DNA from: Micromonospora rifamycinica
GTDB lineage: Bacteria > Actinomycetota > Actinomycetes > Mycobacteriales > Micromonosporaceae
Assembly: GCF_900090265.1 (NCBI RefSeq)
Contig: NZ_LT607752.1
Location: 5,152,001-5,216,000, forward strand
DNA: 64,000 nt
Direction of reading: 5' to 3'
In this document: positions 24,784 to 32,774 of the stretch, in pieces
Layout: each line of letters starts with the position of its first letter
Numbering within the stretch: position 1 is the first letter of the stretch
The notes under the pieces: model-generated
What the model was told of the DNA's origin: nothing
What the model saw: only the letters and a program-made list of their open reading frames with translations
Databases searched by the model: none
Translations under genes and position numbers: made by a program

Positions 24784-25034
24784 CCCGGGAGCGGTTCGTC
24801 GTCCACCTACCGGTGGCCGCCGACGACCTGGCCGCCGCCCAGGGACTCGCCCGCGCGATCACCCGGGCACTCGCCTCCCTGCCCGACGTCGACCCGGGCA
24901 CCACCACCGTCTCCCACGAGGACGACCAGCCGACCACCACGGCGACTGCGCGCCCAACCGGCGGTGGCGGGGGGCGAGCGCAGCCGGCACCGGACAACCC
25001 GCCGGTTCGTCGTCCGGCGGTGGACGGTAGGTAG
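24780..25034 (+). CDS. hypothetical small protein coupled to DivIVA-like gene
   Basis: An 84-residue protein beginning VTRERFVVHLPVAADDLAAAQ; the first 50 residues look like an alpha/beta unit and the rest is a disordered Thr/Gly/Pro tail. The GTG start overlaps the upstream stop by 4 bases, so the two are translated together. I do not recognise a family. Confidence 0.55.
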   Translation: MTRERFVVHLPVAADDLAAAQGLARAITRALASLPDVDPGTTTVSHEDDQPTTTATARPTGGGGGRAQPAPDNPPVRRPAVDGR

Positions 25035-25084
25035 GGCACCGGGCGGGGCGCGGCCCCCCGTGTGGCCGCGCCCCGCCCGGTGCC
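25035..25084. terminator. strong bidirectional terminator hairpin
   Basis: A perfect stem of about 21 bp (outer arm ggcacc pairs with ggtgcc) and an 8-base loop, between convergent genes that end at 25034 and 25097. It is one of the longest perfect stems in the window. No T-run. Confidence 0.85.
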
Positions 25085-25096
25085 GGTACCTGTGGA

Positions 25097-25933
25097 TCAG
25101 CCGTTCAGCAGCTCGTACGCCGAGGCCGGTGCCGTCTGCACCTGGTCACCGCTCGGTGCGGCGAGGCTCGGCGCCTTGCCGAAGTCGTAGTAGCGGGTGA
25201 CCACCGTGTGGGCCTTCGCCTTGCCTGCCGCCGGGACCTTCAGGGTCAGCGAACCGAGGTTGCCGTCCGCTCCGACGACCGCGGTGAACGGCACCTGCCT
25301 GGCAGCCGGGCCGAGCGCGGCCACGTCGACGTCGTCCACCGCCTGGGCCGCCTGGTCGCTCGCGGTCAGATCGATGAAGCCGGTGTACGTGCCGGAGCCC
25401 TTGTCCTGCACCGTTGACGCGCTCTCGATGAGCACGCCGGTGTTGCCCGGGTCGGCGCCCTCGTACACGAGGTTGTCCGCCTCGTCCTTGATCTTGGACG
25501 GGTCCAGCTTCATCCAGCGCTTCGGCAACTTCATCGCCTCGTGCAGGCCGTCGATGCCGGTCAGCTTCACCCGCATCCAGACCCGGTCGTCGATCACCCG
25601 CATCGACATGGTCATCGTGAAGGCGGGGTCGGTGCTCCGCTGCGAGAAGGTCAACTCCGTCGCCTCGGCGGCCGGGTCGACCACCCCGGAGACCTTGTCG
25701 GCACCCCCGGAGTGGGTGAACCGGAAGCGCGGGTCGTCGTCGTCCGGCACGGCGGCCAGCAGGGCGGTCTTGGGATCGGGCGAGGGGGACGTCGACGGAG
25801 CTGGCGGCGTCGCCCCGGCGGAACTCCGGTCGGGTACGGCGCAACCCGTGAGGAGGACGGTGGCGGTCAGCAGGGCGCTCCCGGTGGCTGCGACCCGCCG
25901 GATGCTCCCGGTGGTGCCGGTTCGCTGTGTCAT
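25097..25933 (-). CDS. secreted lipoprotein, LppX/LprAFG-like
   Basis: A 278-residue lipoprotein. The lipobox LLTGC at about residues 27-31 marks the acylated Cys, followed by a Pro/Ser linker. The mature domain has the half-barrel pattern of the LppX_LprAFG family (VVDPAAEATELTFSQRS..., MRVIDDRVWMRVKLTG) that carries lipids or lipoglycans in mycobacteria. Start is ATG at 25933. It is divergent from the BTAD gene. Confidence 0.78.
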   Translation of the reverse strand: MTQRTGTTGSIRRVAATGSALLTATVLLTGCAVPDRSSAGATPPAPSTSPSPDPKTALLAAVPDDDDPRFRFTHSGGADKVSGVVDPAAEATELTFSQRSTDPAFTMTMSMRVIDDRVWMRVKLTGIDGLHEAMKLPKRWMKLDPSKIKDEADNLVYEGADPGNTGVLIESASTVQDKGSGTYTGFIDLTASDQAAQAVDDVDVAALGPAARQVPFTAVVGADGNLGSLTLKVPAAGKAKAHTVVTRYYDFGKAPSLAAPSGDQVQTAPASAYELLNG

Positions 25934-26077
25934 GTCGTTGACTCACTTTCACTGCGCTGGCCGATTGCTGGCGAGATCCTGCATGGACAGCACCGCCGTA
26001 CCGCTGCCGTTATGCTGCCGTCCGGCTGCCGTGCACTGCCGTGCCGCACGGCCGGGGGCGTCAGGAGCGGAAACCGC

Positions 26078-27892
26078 GTGTCAGAGCCGTTGCGTTTCCA
26101 GGTGCTCGGGCCGCAGCTCGCCTGGTGCGGGGAGCGGCTGGTCGATCTCGGTCCCGGAAAGCAGCGCGCCGTGCTGGCGGTCCTGCTCCTCTCCGCCGGT
26201 CGACCGGTGCCCACCTTCCAGATGATCGACGCGGTCTGGCCGGAGGACCCGCCCGCGAACGGACCCAACGTGGTGCAGAAGTACGTCGCGGGGTTACGCC
26301 GGGTGCTGGAGCCGGAACGGTCACCCCGGGCGCCCGGACAGGTGATCACCCGCACCGATGCCGGCTACCTGCTGCGGGTGGATCCGGCGGCGGTGGACGC
26401 GTTCCGTTTCGAACGGGGCGTACGGCAGGCGGAGCAGCACCGGGCTGCGGGCCGTACCGGTGAGGCGGCAGCCGAGCTGCGGGCGGCGCTGGAGCTGTGG
26501 CACGGCGAGCCGTTCGGCGGACTCACCGGCCCGGTGCTGGAGGCGGCCCGGCAGCGCCTGGTGGAGATCCGGGCCGGTGCGCTGGAGTCATGGGCTGAAC
26601 TCCGACTGGACCAGGGGCGGCATCGGGAGCTGGTCGGTGAGCTGGTGGAACTGGTGGCCGAGTTCCCGGTGCGGGAGCGGCTGCGGCACCAGTTCATGTT
26701 GGCGCTGTACCGCAGCGGTCGGCAGGCCGAGGCGTTGGCGGCGTACCGCGAGATCGACGACCTGCTCCGGGAGGAACACGGCATCGAACCGGGGGAGGCG
26801 CTGCGCGACCTGCACCGACGAATCCTCCGCGCCGACCCGGCGCTCACTCCCCCCGCCGCCCGCAGCACCGACCCTTCCGGCACCGAGGCTCCCGGCACCG
26901 ACCCTTCCGGCACCGACCCTTCCGGCACCGAGTCTCCTGGCCCTGGAGGTGATGGTGCGTGTGATGTCGGCGGCGGGCGGGCTGGCTGGCCGGCGGCGCG
27001 GGCCGAGGAGCCGCTACCGCCTGCTCCGGTGCCCCCGGTGGCGGACGGTCGGCCCGCCGGCAGCACGCCGGCGTCGTGGGCCGCCGCCCCACCGCTGCCT
27101 GGTCCGTCCCCACTGCCGCCGCCCTTCGCCCTGCGGCCCCCACATCTCGACACGCCGCACCGGCGTCGGCCCGGCCCCCGCGACCCGGTGCCGCGCTGGA
27201 TGAGCAACACCGCCACAGCGGTCGGTACCGCGCTGGTGTTGCTCTCGTTCGGCTGCGTGACGTGGCTGGTGATCCTCGGGTACGCGATCTGGCGGCGCAG
27301 TTGGCGGCTGGCGGTGGCGGGCGTCGGATACCTCGCCGCGACCTCCTGGCTCGTGTACGACATCGCCCGGTTCGACCCTGCGGTGGAAGGGCCGGGGTGG
27401 CAGGCGTTCCTGGGCCTCAGCCTGGTGCTCCTCTGCTGGCCGGTGGGCGCCGGGCACGTGCTCCTGCTCAGCAGGCGGGTGTGGGGGGCGATCACCAACC
27501 GGGCCGCCGGCCTCCAGCTACGCGCCGAGGAGCAGCGGGTACGCCGCGAGCAGGCCCGCTACCTGCTGCACCACTACCCGGCCAGCCGGTACCAGTTCGC
27601 CATCGGCCGCCCCGACCTGTTCCGCACCTTCGACGACGGTGGTCTGATCGATGTCAACGCAGTCGCCGACCAGGTGCTCCTCACTCTTGCCGGATTGACT
27701 GAACGGCAGGGCCGCCAGGTGGCCATGGACCGGTGGCTCCGTGGGCCGTACGGGTCGATGGAGGAGTTGGCCGGGCGTTGCGCGCTGCCACTCGCGAGGA
27801 CTGAAGCACTCCGTGACGTCCTGGTCTTCCTTCCGCCCGGCGTGCCTGCCTCCACCCCACCCGACAGGCCGGTGCCGACGGCGGATGGTTGA
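26078..27892 (+). CDS. BTAD/SARP regulator fused to membrane and helix-hairpin-helix C-terminal half
   Basis: A 604-residue protein with three parts. Residues 1-255 are an AfsR/SARP-type module: an OmpR-like winged helix (FQVLGPQLAWCGERLVDLG, GKQRAVLAVLLL) and a BTAD domain (LRHQFMLALYRSGRQAEALAAYRE, ending EPGEALRDLHRRIL). Residues 256-370 are a Pro/Ser linker. Residues 380-470 hold two to three membrane helices, followed by IGRPDLFRTFDDGGLIDVN and ELAGRCALPLARTEALRDVLVFL, a helix-hairpin-helix type pattern. SARPs are normally soluble; this one should be membrane-held. GTG 26078 follows AGGAG. Confidence 0.8.
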   Translation: MSEPLRFQVLGPQLAWCGERLVDLGPGKQRAVLAVLLLSAGRPVPTFQMIDAVWPEDPPANGPNVVQKYVAGLRRVLEPERSPRAPGQVITRTDAGYLLRVDPAAVDAFRFERGVRQAEQHRAAGRTGEAAAELRAALELWHGEPFGGLTGPVLEAARQRLVEIRAGALESWAELRLDQGRHRELVGELVELVAEFPVRERLRHQFMLALYRSGRQAEALAAYREIDDLLREEHGIEPGEALRDLHRRILRADPALTPPAARSTDPSGTEAPGTDPSGTDPSGTESPGPGGDGACDVGGGRAGWPAARAEEPLPPAPVPPVADGRPAGSTPASWAAAPPLPGPSPLPPPFALRPPHLDTPHRRRPGPRDPVPRWMSNTATAVGTALVLLSFGCVTWLVILGYAIWRRSWRLAVAGVGYLAATSWLVYDIARFDPAVEGPGWQAFLGLSLVLLCWPVGAGHVLLLSRRVWGAITNRAAGLQLRAEEQRVRREQARYLLHHYPASRYQFAIGRPDLFRTFDDGGLIDVNAVADQVLLTLAGLTERQGRQVAMDRWLRGPYGSMEELAGRCALPLARTEALRDVLVFLPPGVPASTPPDRPVPTADG

Positions 27893-27930
27893 CCGGTGGA
27901 AGGGTCGGTCAGGGCTGGTAGACATGTCGG

Positions 27931-30093
27931 ATGAGTGGGGACCGGGTGGCGGTGCGGGAGCGGGCCGAGGCGGTGTTGCGCCGGCTGGCCGGTGAGCACG
28001 CCCGGCTGCGGGAGGACCAGTGGCGGGCGATCGAGGCGCTGGTGGTCGACCGGCGTCGGGTGCTCTGCGTGCAGCGCACCGGGTGGGGCAAGTCGGCGGT
28101 CTACTTCGTGGCCACCGCCCTGCTGCGTGAGCACGGTGAGCACGGGCCGACGGTCATCGTCTCGCCGCTGCTGGCGTTGATGCGCAACCAGGTGGAGGCG
28201 GCGGCCCGCGCCGGCATCCGGGCGCGCACCATCAACTCGGCCAACCTCGACGAGTGGGACGAGATCACCGCCGAGATCCACGCGGGCGCGGTGGACGTGC
28301 TGTTGATCAGCCCCGAGCGGCTCAACAACCCCGACTTCCGGGACACCGTGCTGCCGAGGCTGGCCGCCACCACCGGCCTGCTGGTGGTCGACGAGGCGCA
28401 CTGCGTCTCCGACTGGGGGCACGACTTCCGGCCCGACTACCGCCGGCTGCGCACTTTCCTGGGCAACCTGCCGGAGCGGACGCCGGTGCTCGCCACCACC
28501 GCCACCGCCAACGAGCGGGTGACCCGGGACGTCGCCGAGCAACTCGGCACCGAACAGGATTCGGCGCCCGACCGGGCCGCGCGACGGGCCGACGTGCTGG
28601 TGCTGCGGGGCACGCTGGACCGGGAGTCGCTGCGGCTGGGCGTGCTCGACCTGCCCAGCCCGGCACACCGGCTGGCCTGGCTCGCCGACCACCTGGACGC
28701 GCTGCCCGGCTCCGGGATCGTCTACACGCTCACTGTGGCGGCGGCCACCGAGACCGCCGAGTTCCTCCGGGCGCGCGGCTGGTCGGTGGCCTCCTACACC
28801 GGCCAGGCCGAGGACGCCGACCGCCGCGCCGCCGAACAGGACCTCCTCGACAACAAGATCAAGGCGCTGGTGGCGACCAGCGCGCTCGGGATGGGGTTCG
28901 ACAAGCCCGACCTCGGTTTCGTGGTGCACCTCGGTGCGCCGCCCTCGCCGATCGCCTACTACCAGCAGGTCGGCCGCGCCGGCCGGGCCGTCGAACACGC
29001 CGAGGTGCTGCTGCTGCCGGGGGTCGAGGACGCCGCCATCTGGCGCTACTTCGCCTCGCTGGCGTTCCCGCCCGAGGAGCAGGTGCGTGCCGTGCTGGCC
29101 GCCCTGCACACCGACCGGCCGCTCTCCACCCAGGCCCTGGAACCCATCGTCGACCTGCGGCGGACCCGCCTGGAGTTGATGCTCAAGGTGCTCGACGTCG
29201 ACGGCGCGGTCCGCCGGGTGCGCGGCGGCTGGCTCGCCACCGGCGAGCCGTGGACCTACGACGAGGCCCGGCTGCGTCGGGTCGCCCAGGCCCGCACCGC
29301 CGAACAGCAGGCCATGCGCGAGTACGCCGGCACGACCGGCTGCCGGATGCGCTACCTGCGGGAATGCCTGGACGACAGCGGGGCGGACGACTGCGGCCGG
29401 TGCGACCGCTGCGCCACGCCGCTGTTCACCGCCGAGGTCTCCGGCCCCGCGTTGACCGCCGCGCAGAGCTTCCTCGGCCGTCCCGGGGTGCAGATCGCCC
29501 CCAAGAAGCTCTGGCCGACCGGGCTCGACGCGGTCGGCGTACCGCTGAAGGGGCGGATCCCGCCCACGGAGCAGGCGCTGCCCGGCCGGGCCGTGGGGCG
29601 GCTGTCCGACCTCGGCTGGGGTGGCCGGCTGCGCGGCCTGGTCGGCCCGGACACGGCCGACGGCCCGGTCCCCGACGACGTGGCGGCGGCTGTGGTGGAG
29701 GTGCTGAAGGCTTGGGCGCACGGTGACGACCCGTGGCCGCGCCGCCCGGCCGGTGTGGTCGCGGTCGGCTCCCGCAGCCACCCGGCCCTGGTCGCCTCGC
29801 TCGCCGAGCGGATCGCCACGGTCGGCCGGCTGCCGCTGCTCGGCGCGGTCACCCCGGTCGGCCCGGCCGGGGCCGGCGGGCCGCGCGGCAACAGCGCCCA
29901 GCGGGTACGCGCCCTGCACGACGCCTTCAGCCTCCCCGACGAGGTGGCCGGGGCGCTGGCCGGACTGGACGGCCCGGTACTGCTCGTCGACGACCTGGTC
30001 GACTCCGGCTGGACGATGACGATGGCGGCCCGCCTGCTGCGCCGGGCCGGCGCCCCCGACGTCCTCCCGCTCGCCCTCGCCCTCGCCGGCTGA
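27931..30093 (+). CDS. RecQ-family DNA helicase with C-terminal phosphoribosyltransferase-like domain
   Basis: A 720-residue enzyme. Helicase motifs: RTGWGKSAVYF (Walker A), VVDEAHCVSDWGHDFRPDY (DEAH and RecQ motif), LATTATAN, and in domain 2 SALGMGFDKPDLGFVVHLG and QVGRAGR. A RecQ zinc site follows, with Cys in TTGCRMRYLRECLDD and CGRCDRC. The last 150 residues have the phosphoribosyltransferase loop VLLVDDLVDSGWTM plus upstream helices, a known actinobacterial RecQ extension. Roles: DNA unwinding in repair; the PRTase part is of unknown purpose. Start is at 27931. Confidence 0.9.
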   Translation: MSGDRVAVRERAEAVLRRLAGEHARLREDQWRAIEALVVDRRRVLCVQRTGWGKSAVYFVATALLREHGEHGPTVIVSPLLALMRNQVEAAARAGIRARTINSANLDEWDEITAEIHAGAVDVLLISPERLNNPDFRDTVLPRLAATTGLLVVDEAHCVSDWGHDFRPDYRRLRTFLGNLPERTPVLATTATANERVTRDVAEQLGTEQDSAPDRAARRADVLVLRGTLDRESLRLGVLDLPSPAHRLAWLADHLDALPGSGIVYTLTVAAATETAEFLRARGWSVASYTGQAEDADRRAAEQDLLDNKIKALVATSALGMGFDKPDLGFVVHLGAPPSPIAYYQQVGRAGRAVEHAEVLLLPGVEDAAIWRYFASLAFPPEEQVRAVLAALHTDRPLSTQALEPIVDLRRTRLELMLKVLDVDGAVRRVRGGWLATGEPWTYDEARLRRVAQARTAEQQAMREYAGTTGCRMRYLRECLDDSGADDCGRCDRCATPLFTAEVSGPALTAAQSFLGRPGVQIAPKKLWPTGLDAVGVPLKGRIPPTEQALPGRAVGRLSDLGWGGRLRGLVGPDTADGPVPDDVAAAVVEVLKAWAHGDDPWPRRPAGVVAVGSRSHPALVASLAERIATVGRLPLLGAVTPVGPAGAGGPRGNSAQRVRALHDAFSLPDEVAGALAGLDGPVLLVDDLVDSGWTMTMAARLLRRAGAPDVLPLALALAG

Positions 30094-30103
30094 CCCCCTC
30101 GCC

Positions 30104-30154
30104 CTCGCCCGGCTGGCCCGCTCGCCCGGCTGGTCCGCTCGCCCGGCTGGTCCG
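30104..30154. repeat. 17-bp tandem repeat, three units, after recQ-like gene
   Basis: Three adjacent 17-bp units (ctcgcccggctggyccg) begin 10 bases after the stop at 30093. The last codons of the gene contain the same ctcgccctcgcc ggctg pattern, so the array looks like an expansion of the gene's 3' end across the stop codon. Confidence 0.7.
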
Positions 30155-30298
30155 CCCTCGCCGGCGGGCCGGTCCGCCGCCGGTCGAATCACCGCACCGC
30201 CGACCGCCGCGAAGTTCCCCGGCCGGCGGTAATGCGACCGGCGCCACGGTGACCGGCCGCTGCCCGGTCGCCGACGGCGGCGGCGGTACGGTGGGCGG

Positions 30299-31498
30299 AT
30301 GGCCGACCAGCGATCCGTCACCCGGCCGGCCGACCCGGCGGACCAGGGTGCGTCGGCCGCCGACGAGGGTGCCGCCGTGCCGGCCGGACCCGCAGTGCCG
30401 GCCGGACCCGCCGTGTCGGCTGCCGGGGCACGAGCCCCGGCGCCGGTGGACCGCCGCGACTCGACCGACGACCGGGAGGCCCCGCAGCCCGCCGGGCGGG
30501 CGCTGTCCGGGGGACCGACATCCGCCGGGTGGGCGCTGTCCGGGGGGTCGACGTCCGCCGGGGCGCGGTCGGCGGGGCCGGCGGTCGGACCGGACCGGGC
30601 CACGCTGCGGCTGGCGCTGGTGGTCGGTGGACTGGCGCTGGCCGTCCTGCTCGGCTTCGGTCTCGGCCGGGCCGACGGAAGGCCGATCGACCGTACGGCG
30701 GCGACCGTCGGGACCGCCGCCGGGGACCACAGCCACGCTCCGGGCACCGGCGCGCACCAGCACGACGCCACTGCCGGGCAGCCGGCCGGCGACGGGGCCA
30801 CCGGCCTGTCGGTCACCTCCGACGGCTACACGCTCACCCCGTCGGGCGGGGAGTTCGTCGCCGGGCGGGCGGGTGAACTGCGGTTCCAGATCCGGGACGC
30901 CCAGCGGCGACCGGTCACCCGGTTCGCGGTCGTGCACGACAAGCCGATGCACCTGATCGTGGTACGCCGCGACCTCACCGGATTCCAGCACCTGCACCCG
31001 ACGATGGCCGCCGACGGCACCTGGTCGATCCCGCTGACCCTGCCGCAGCCGGGCGTCTGGCGGGCGTACACCGATTTCACCGTGGTCGCCGACGACGGGC
31101 GGCAGACCCCGGCGACGCTGGGCGTGGACCTGGTCGCACCGGGGGACTACGCACCCCGCCCGCTGCCCGCCCCGGCCACCCGCGCGAACGTGGCCGGGTT
31201 CACCGTCGACTACACGGGCACCCCACAGGTGGGTGCCGCCGTACCGCTGCGGTTCCAGGTCCGCGACGGGGCCGGGCGGCCCGCCGCCCTGGAGCGCTAC
31301 CTCGGCGCGTACGGGCACCTGGTCGCCCTCCGCGAGGGCGATCTGGGCTACCTGCACGTGCACCCCGAACCCGGGCCGACCGGTGACACGGTGACCTTCT
31401 GGCTGACCGCGCCCGGCCCCGGCAGCTACCGGATGTATCTGGACTTCCAGGTGGCGGACGTGGTGCGGACCGCGGAGTTCACCCTGAGCGTCCGCTGA
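30299..31498 (+). CDS. His-rich membrane protein with two extracellular beta domains
   Basis: A 399-residue protein. A disordered Ala/Pro N-terminus (1-100), one TM helix near 101-122 (LALVVGGLALAVLLGFGLG), then a His-rich linker (HSHAPGTGAHQHD). Two related extracytoplasmic domains follow, each ending in a His pair: DLTGFQHLHP and EGDLGYLHVHP. The arrangement is like secreted copper-responsive proteins next to metal transporters, but no metal transporter is adjacent. A metal-binding role is an inference. It is convergent with the HTH gene, 7 bases apart. Confidence 0.7.
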   Translation: MADQRSVTRPADPADQGASAADEGAAVPAGPAVPAGPAVSAAGARAPAPVDRRDSTDDREAPQPAGRALSGGPTSAGWALSGGSTSAGARSAGPAVGPDRATLRLALVVGGLALAVLLGFGLGRADGRPIDRTAATVGTAAGDHSHAPGTGAHQHDATAGQPAGDGATGLSVTSDGYTLTPSGGEFVAGRAGELRFQIRDAQRRPVTRFAVVHDKPMHLIVVRRDLTGFQHLHPTMAADGTWSIPLTLPQPGVWRAYTDFTVVADDGRQTPATLGVDLVAPGDYAPRPLPAPATRANVAGFTVDYTGTPQVGAAVPLRFQVRDGAGRPAALERYLGAYGHLVALREGDLGYLHVHPEPGPTGDTVTFWLTAPGPGSYRMYLDFQVADVVRTAEFTLSVR

Positions 31499-31505
31499 CC
31501 CCGGC

Positions 31506-31922
31506 TCAGCCGGCCCGGCGGACCGGGCGGCGGGCCAGGTAACGCAGCAGATCCCGGATGTGGTGCTTCTCCTCGGCGGGCACCGACGGGTCGGCCAGCC
31601 GGTCGAGGATCACCCGGACGTCCGCCTCCACCGGGCCGTCGTCGGCGCGGCGGCGGGGCACCGGCCCCGAGTCGGGCAGGCCGAGCGCCCGGAAGGCCGC
31701 CGCCACCGGCAGATCGAGGGCGGCGCAGAAGCCGCGCACCTTGGCCAGCTCGGGGTAGTCCTGCCAGTCACCGGCGAGCCACCGGAAGACGGTGGACCGG
31801 CCGACACCGGTGTGGGCCGCGAGGTCGGTCACCGTCCAACCCCGCTCGTCACGGGCGTCGTCGATGGCCCGCCGCACGAAACGGGCGAACGCCATCTGTG
31901 GTGAGACCTCGGTCGAAGCCAT
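31506..31922 (-). CDS. helix-turn-helix (XRE-like) regulator
   Basis: A 138-residue protein. A helix-turn-helix runs through WTVTDLAAHTGVGRSTVFRWLAGDW, followed by a helical C-terminal part (PSVPAEEKHHIRDLLRYLARR). I chose ATG 31922; the frame continues to 32111 but the added residues are Arg/Pro-rich and lack a family look. It is divergent from the small membrane protein at 32223, across the 30-bp repeat array. Confidence 0.78.
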   Translation of the reverse strand: MASTEVSPQMAFARFVRRAIDDARDERGWTVTDLAAHTGVGRSTVFRWLAGDWQDYPELAKVRGFCAALDLPVAAAFRALGLPDSGPVPRRRADDGPVEADVRVILDRLADPSVPAEEKHHIRDLLRYLARRPVRRAG

Positions 31923-32112
31923 GCCGGTGAGATCGTCCCCTCTCCGGGGAGGTCGGGTGTCCGGTGTGCCCTTCGAGGGTAGTACGACCGCCGGCCGGCG
32001 TGACTCCCCGACCGGCCGTCCAGGTCGACGACAGGCCCGTCGTGGGACCGCGCCGCAGGTGGCAGTCGTTCCGGGTGCGGTCGGCGAGCGGCGACGATTG
32101 CCGTCCGTCACC

Positions 32113-32222
32113 TAAAATCGACGGGTCACCGACCTGTCCCGGCAGTATCGACGGGTCACCGACCTGTCCCGGCAGTATCGACGGGTCACCGACCTGTCCC
32201 GGCAGCACCGAGGAGGAGCAGG
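32113..32222 (+). promoter_or_regulatory. putative -10 box and three 30-bp direct repeats in the leader
   Basis: TAAAAT at 32113-32118 is the best -10 look-alike in this AT-poor region; the -35 is poor. Directly behind it lie three exact 30-bp units (32117-32146, 32147-32176, 32177-32206; last base differs in the third). Each contains the palindrome GGTC-acc-GACC. GAGGAGGAG then gives the ribosome binding site. The repeats probably lie in the 5' untranslated region or form tandem operators. Confidence 0.55.
32117..32206. repeat. three tandem 30-bp repeats
   Basis: Unit begins atcgacgggtcaccgacc and ends tcccggcagt. Units are adjacent without spacers, so this is not a CRISPR array. They precede the gene at 32223 by 17 bases. 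Confidence 0.9.
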
Positions 32223-32660
32223 ATGGCCGAACCCGATCGTCCGGTGCCGCACCGCCCGGGTGCGGTCAGCCTCTTCTTCGTCGCCAAGGCGGGCGTGTTC
32301 GCCGTGGGCTTCTGGAGCTGGCTGCTGGTGCTGGTGACGACCGGTGACCGGGTGACCGGGGCGCACGTGCTGGCCGCCGCCGGCGCCGTCACCACCTCAC
32401 TGGTGGGGGTGGTGCTCGGCGTCCGGTTGGCGCTGCAACGCAGCGCCGCGGCCCGGCACGCCGAACTCAAACGGCTCCTGGTCGACATCTCCTGGAACGC
32501 CTTCACCGCCGCCGGCAACGCCGAGACGTCCGGCACGGTGGTGCCGTTCCCCACGCTGTCCGGCGACGACGAGCGGGGCACCCGCGAACGGGTCTCCCCG
32601 GTGTTCGACCGGTCCACCGGGGAGCGGCCCGGCGGTCGGGGCGGCAACCGGCGTCGCTGA
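32223..32660 (+). CDS. small two-TM membrane protein
   Basis: A 145-residue protein. Two TM helices near residues 16-40 and 48-70 (FFVAKAGVFAVGFWSWLLVLV and VLAAAGAVTTSLVGVVLG), then a basic, likely helical amphipathic segment and a disordered tail that ends GGRGGNRRR. No motif identifies the role. The repeat array upstream suggests regulated expression. It is convergent with the methyltransferase at 32775. Confidence 0.65.
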   Translation: MAEPDRPVPHRPGAVSLFFVAKAGVFAVGFWSWLLVLVTTGDRVTGAHVLAAAGAVTTSLVGVVLGVRLALQRSAAARHAELKRLLVDISWNAFTAAGNAETSGTVVPFPTLSGDDERGTRERVSPVFDRSTGERPGGRGGNRRR

Positions 32661-32774
32661 GCCCGGCCATTCCCGCCGGTCGGGGCGGCGGTCGACCCTG
32701 CTCCGGTCGGTCGGGGCGGCGGCCTGCCTTGCTCCTGCCGGCCGGGGCGGCGGTCGGCGTCGCTGAGCCGTGCC

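Noticed and set aside
27574..30816. 1080-codon minus-strand frame opposite the RecQ-like gene
   Set aside because: Same shadow effect. The plus strand carries a full set of helicase motifs and a normal start.
32117..32206. 30-bp repeats as a CRISPR array
   Set aside because: Units are directly adjacent with no spacers, only three in number, and no cas genes are nearby.
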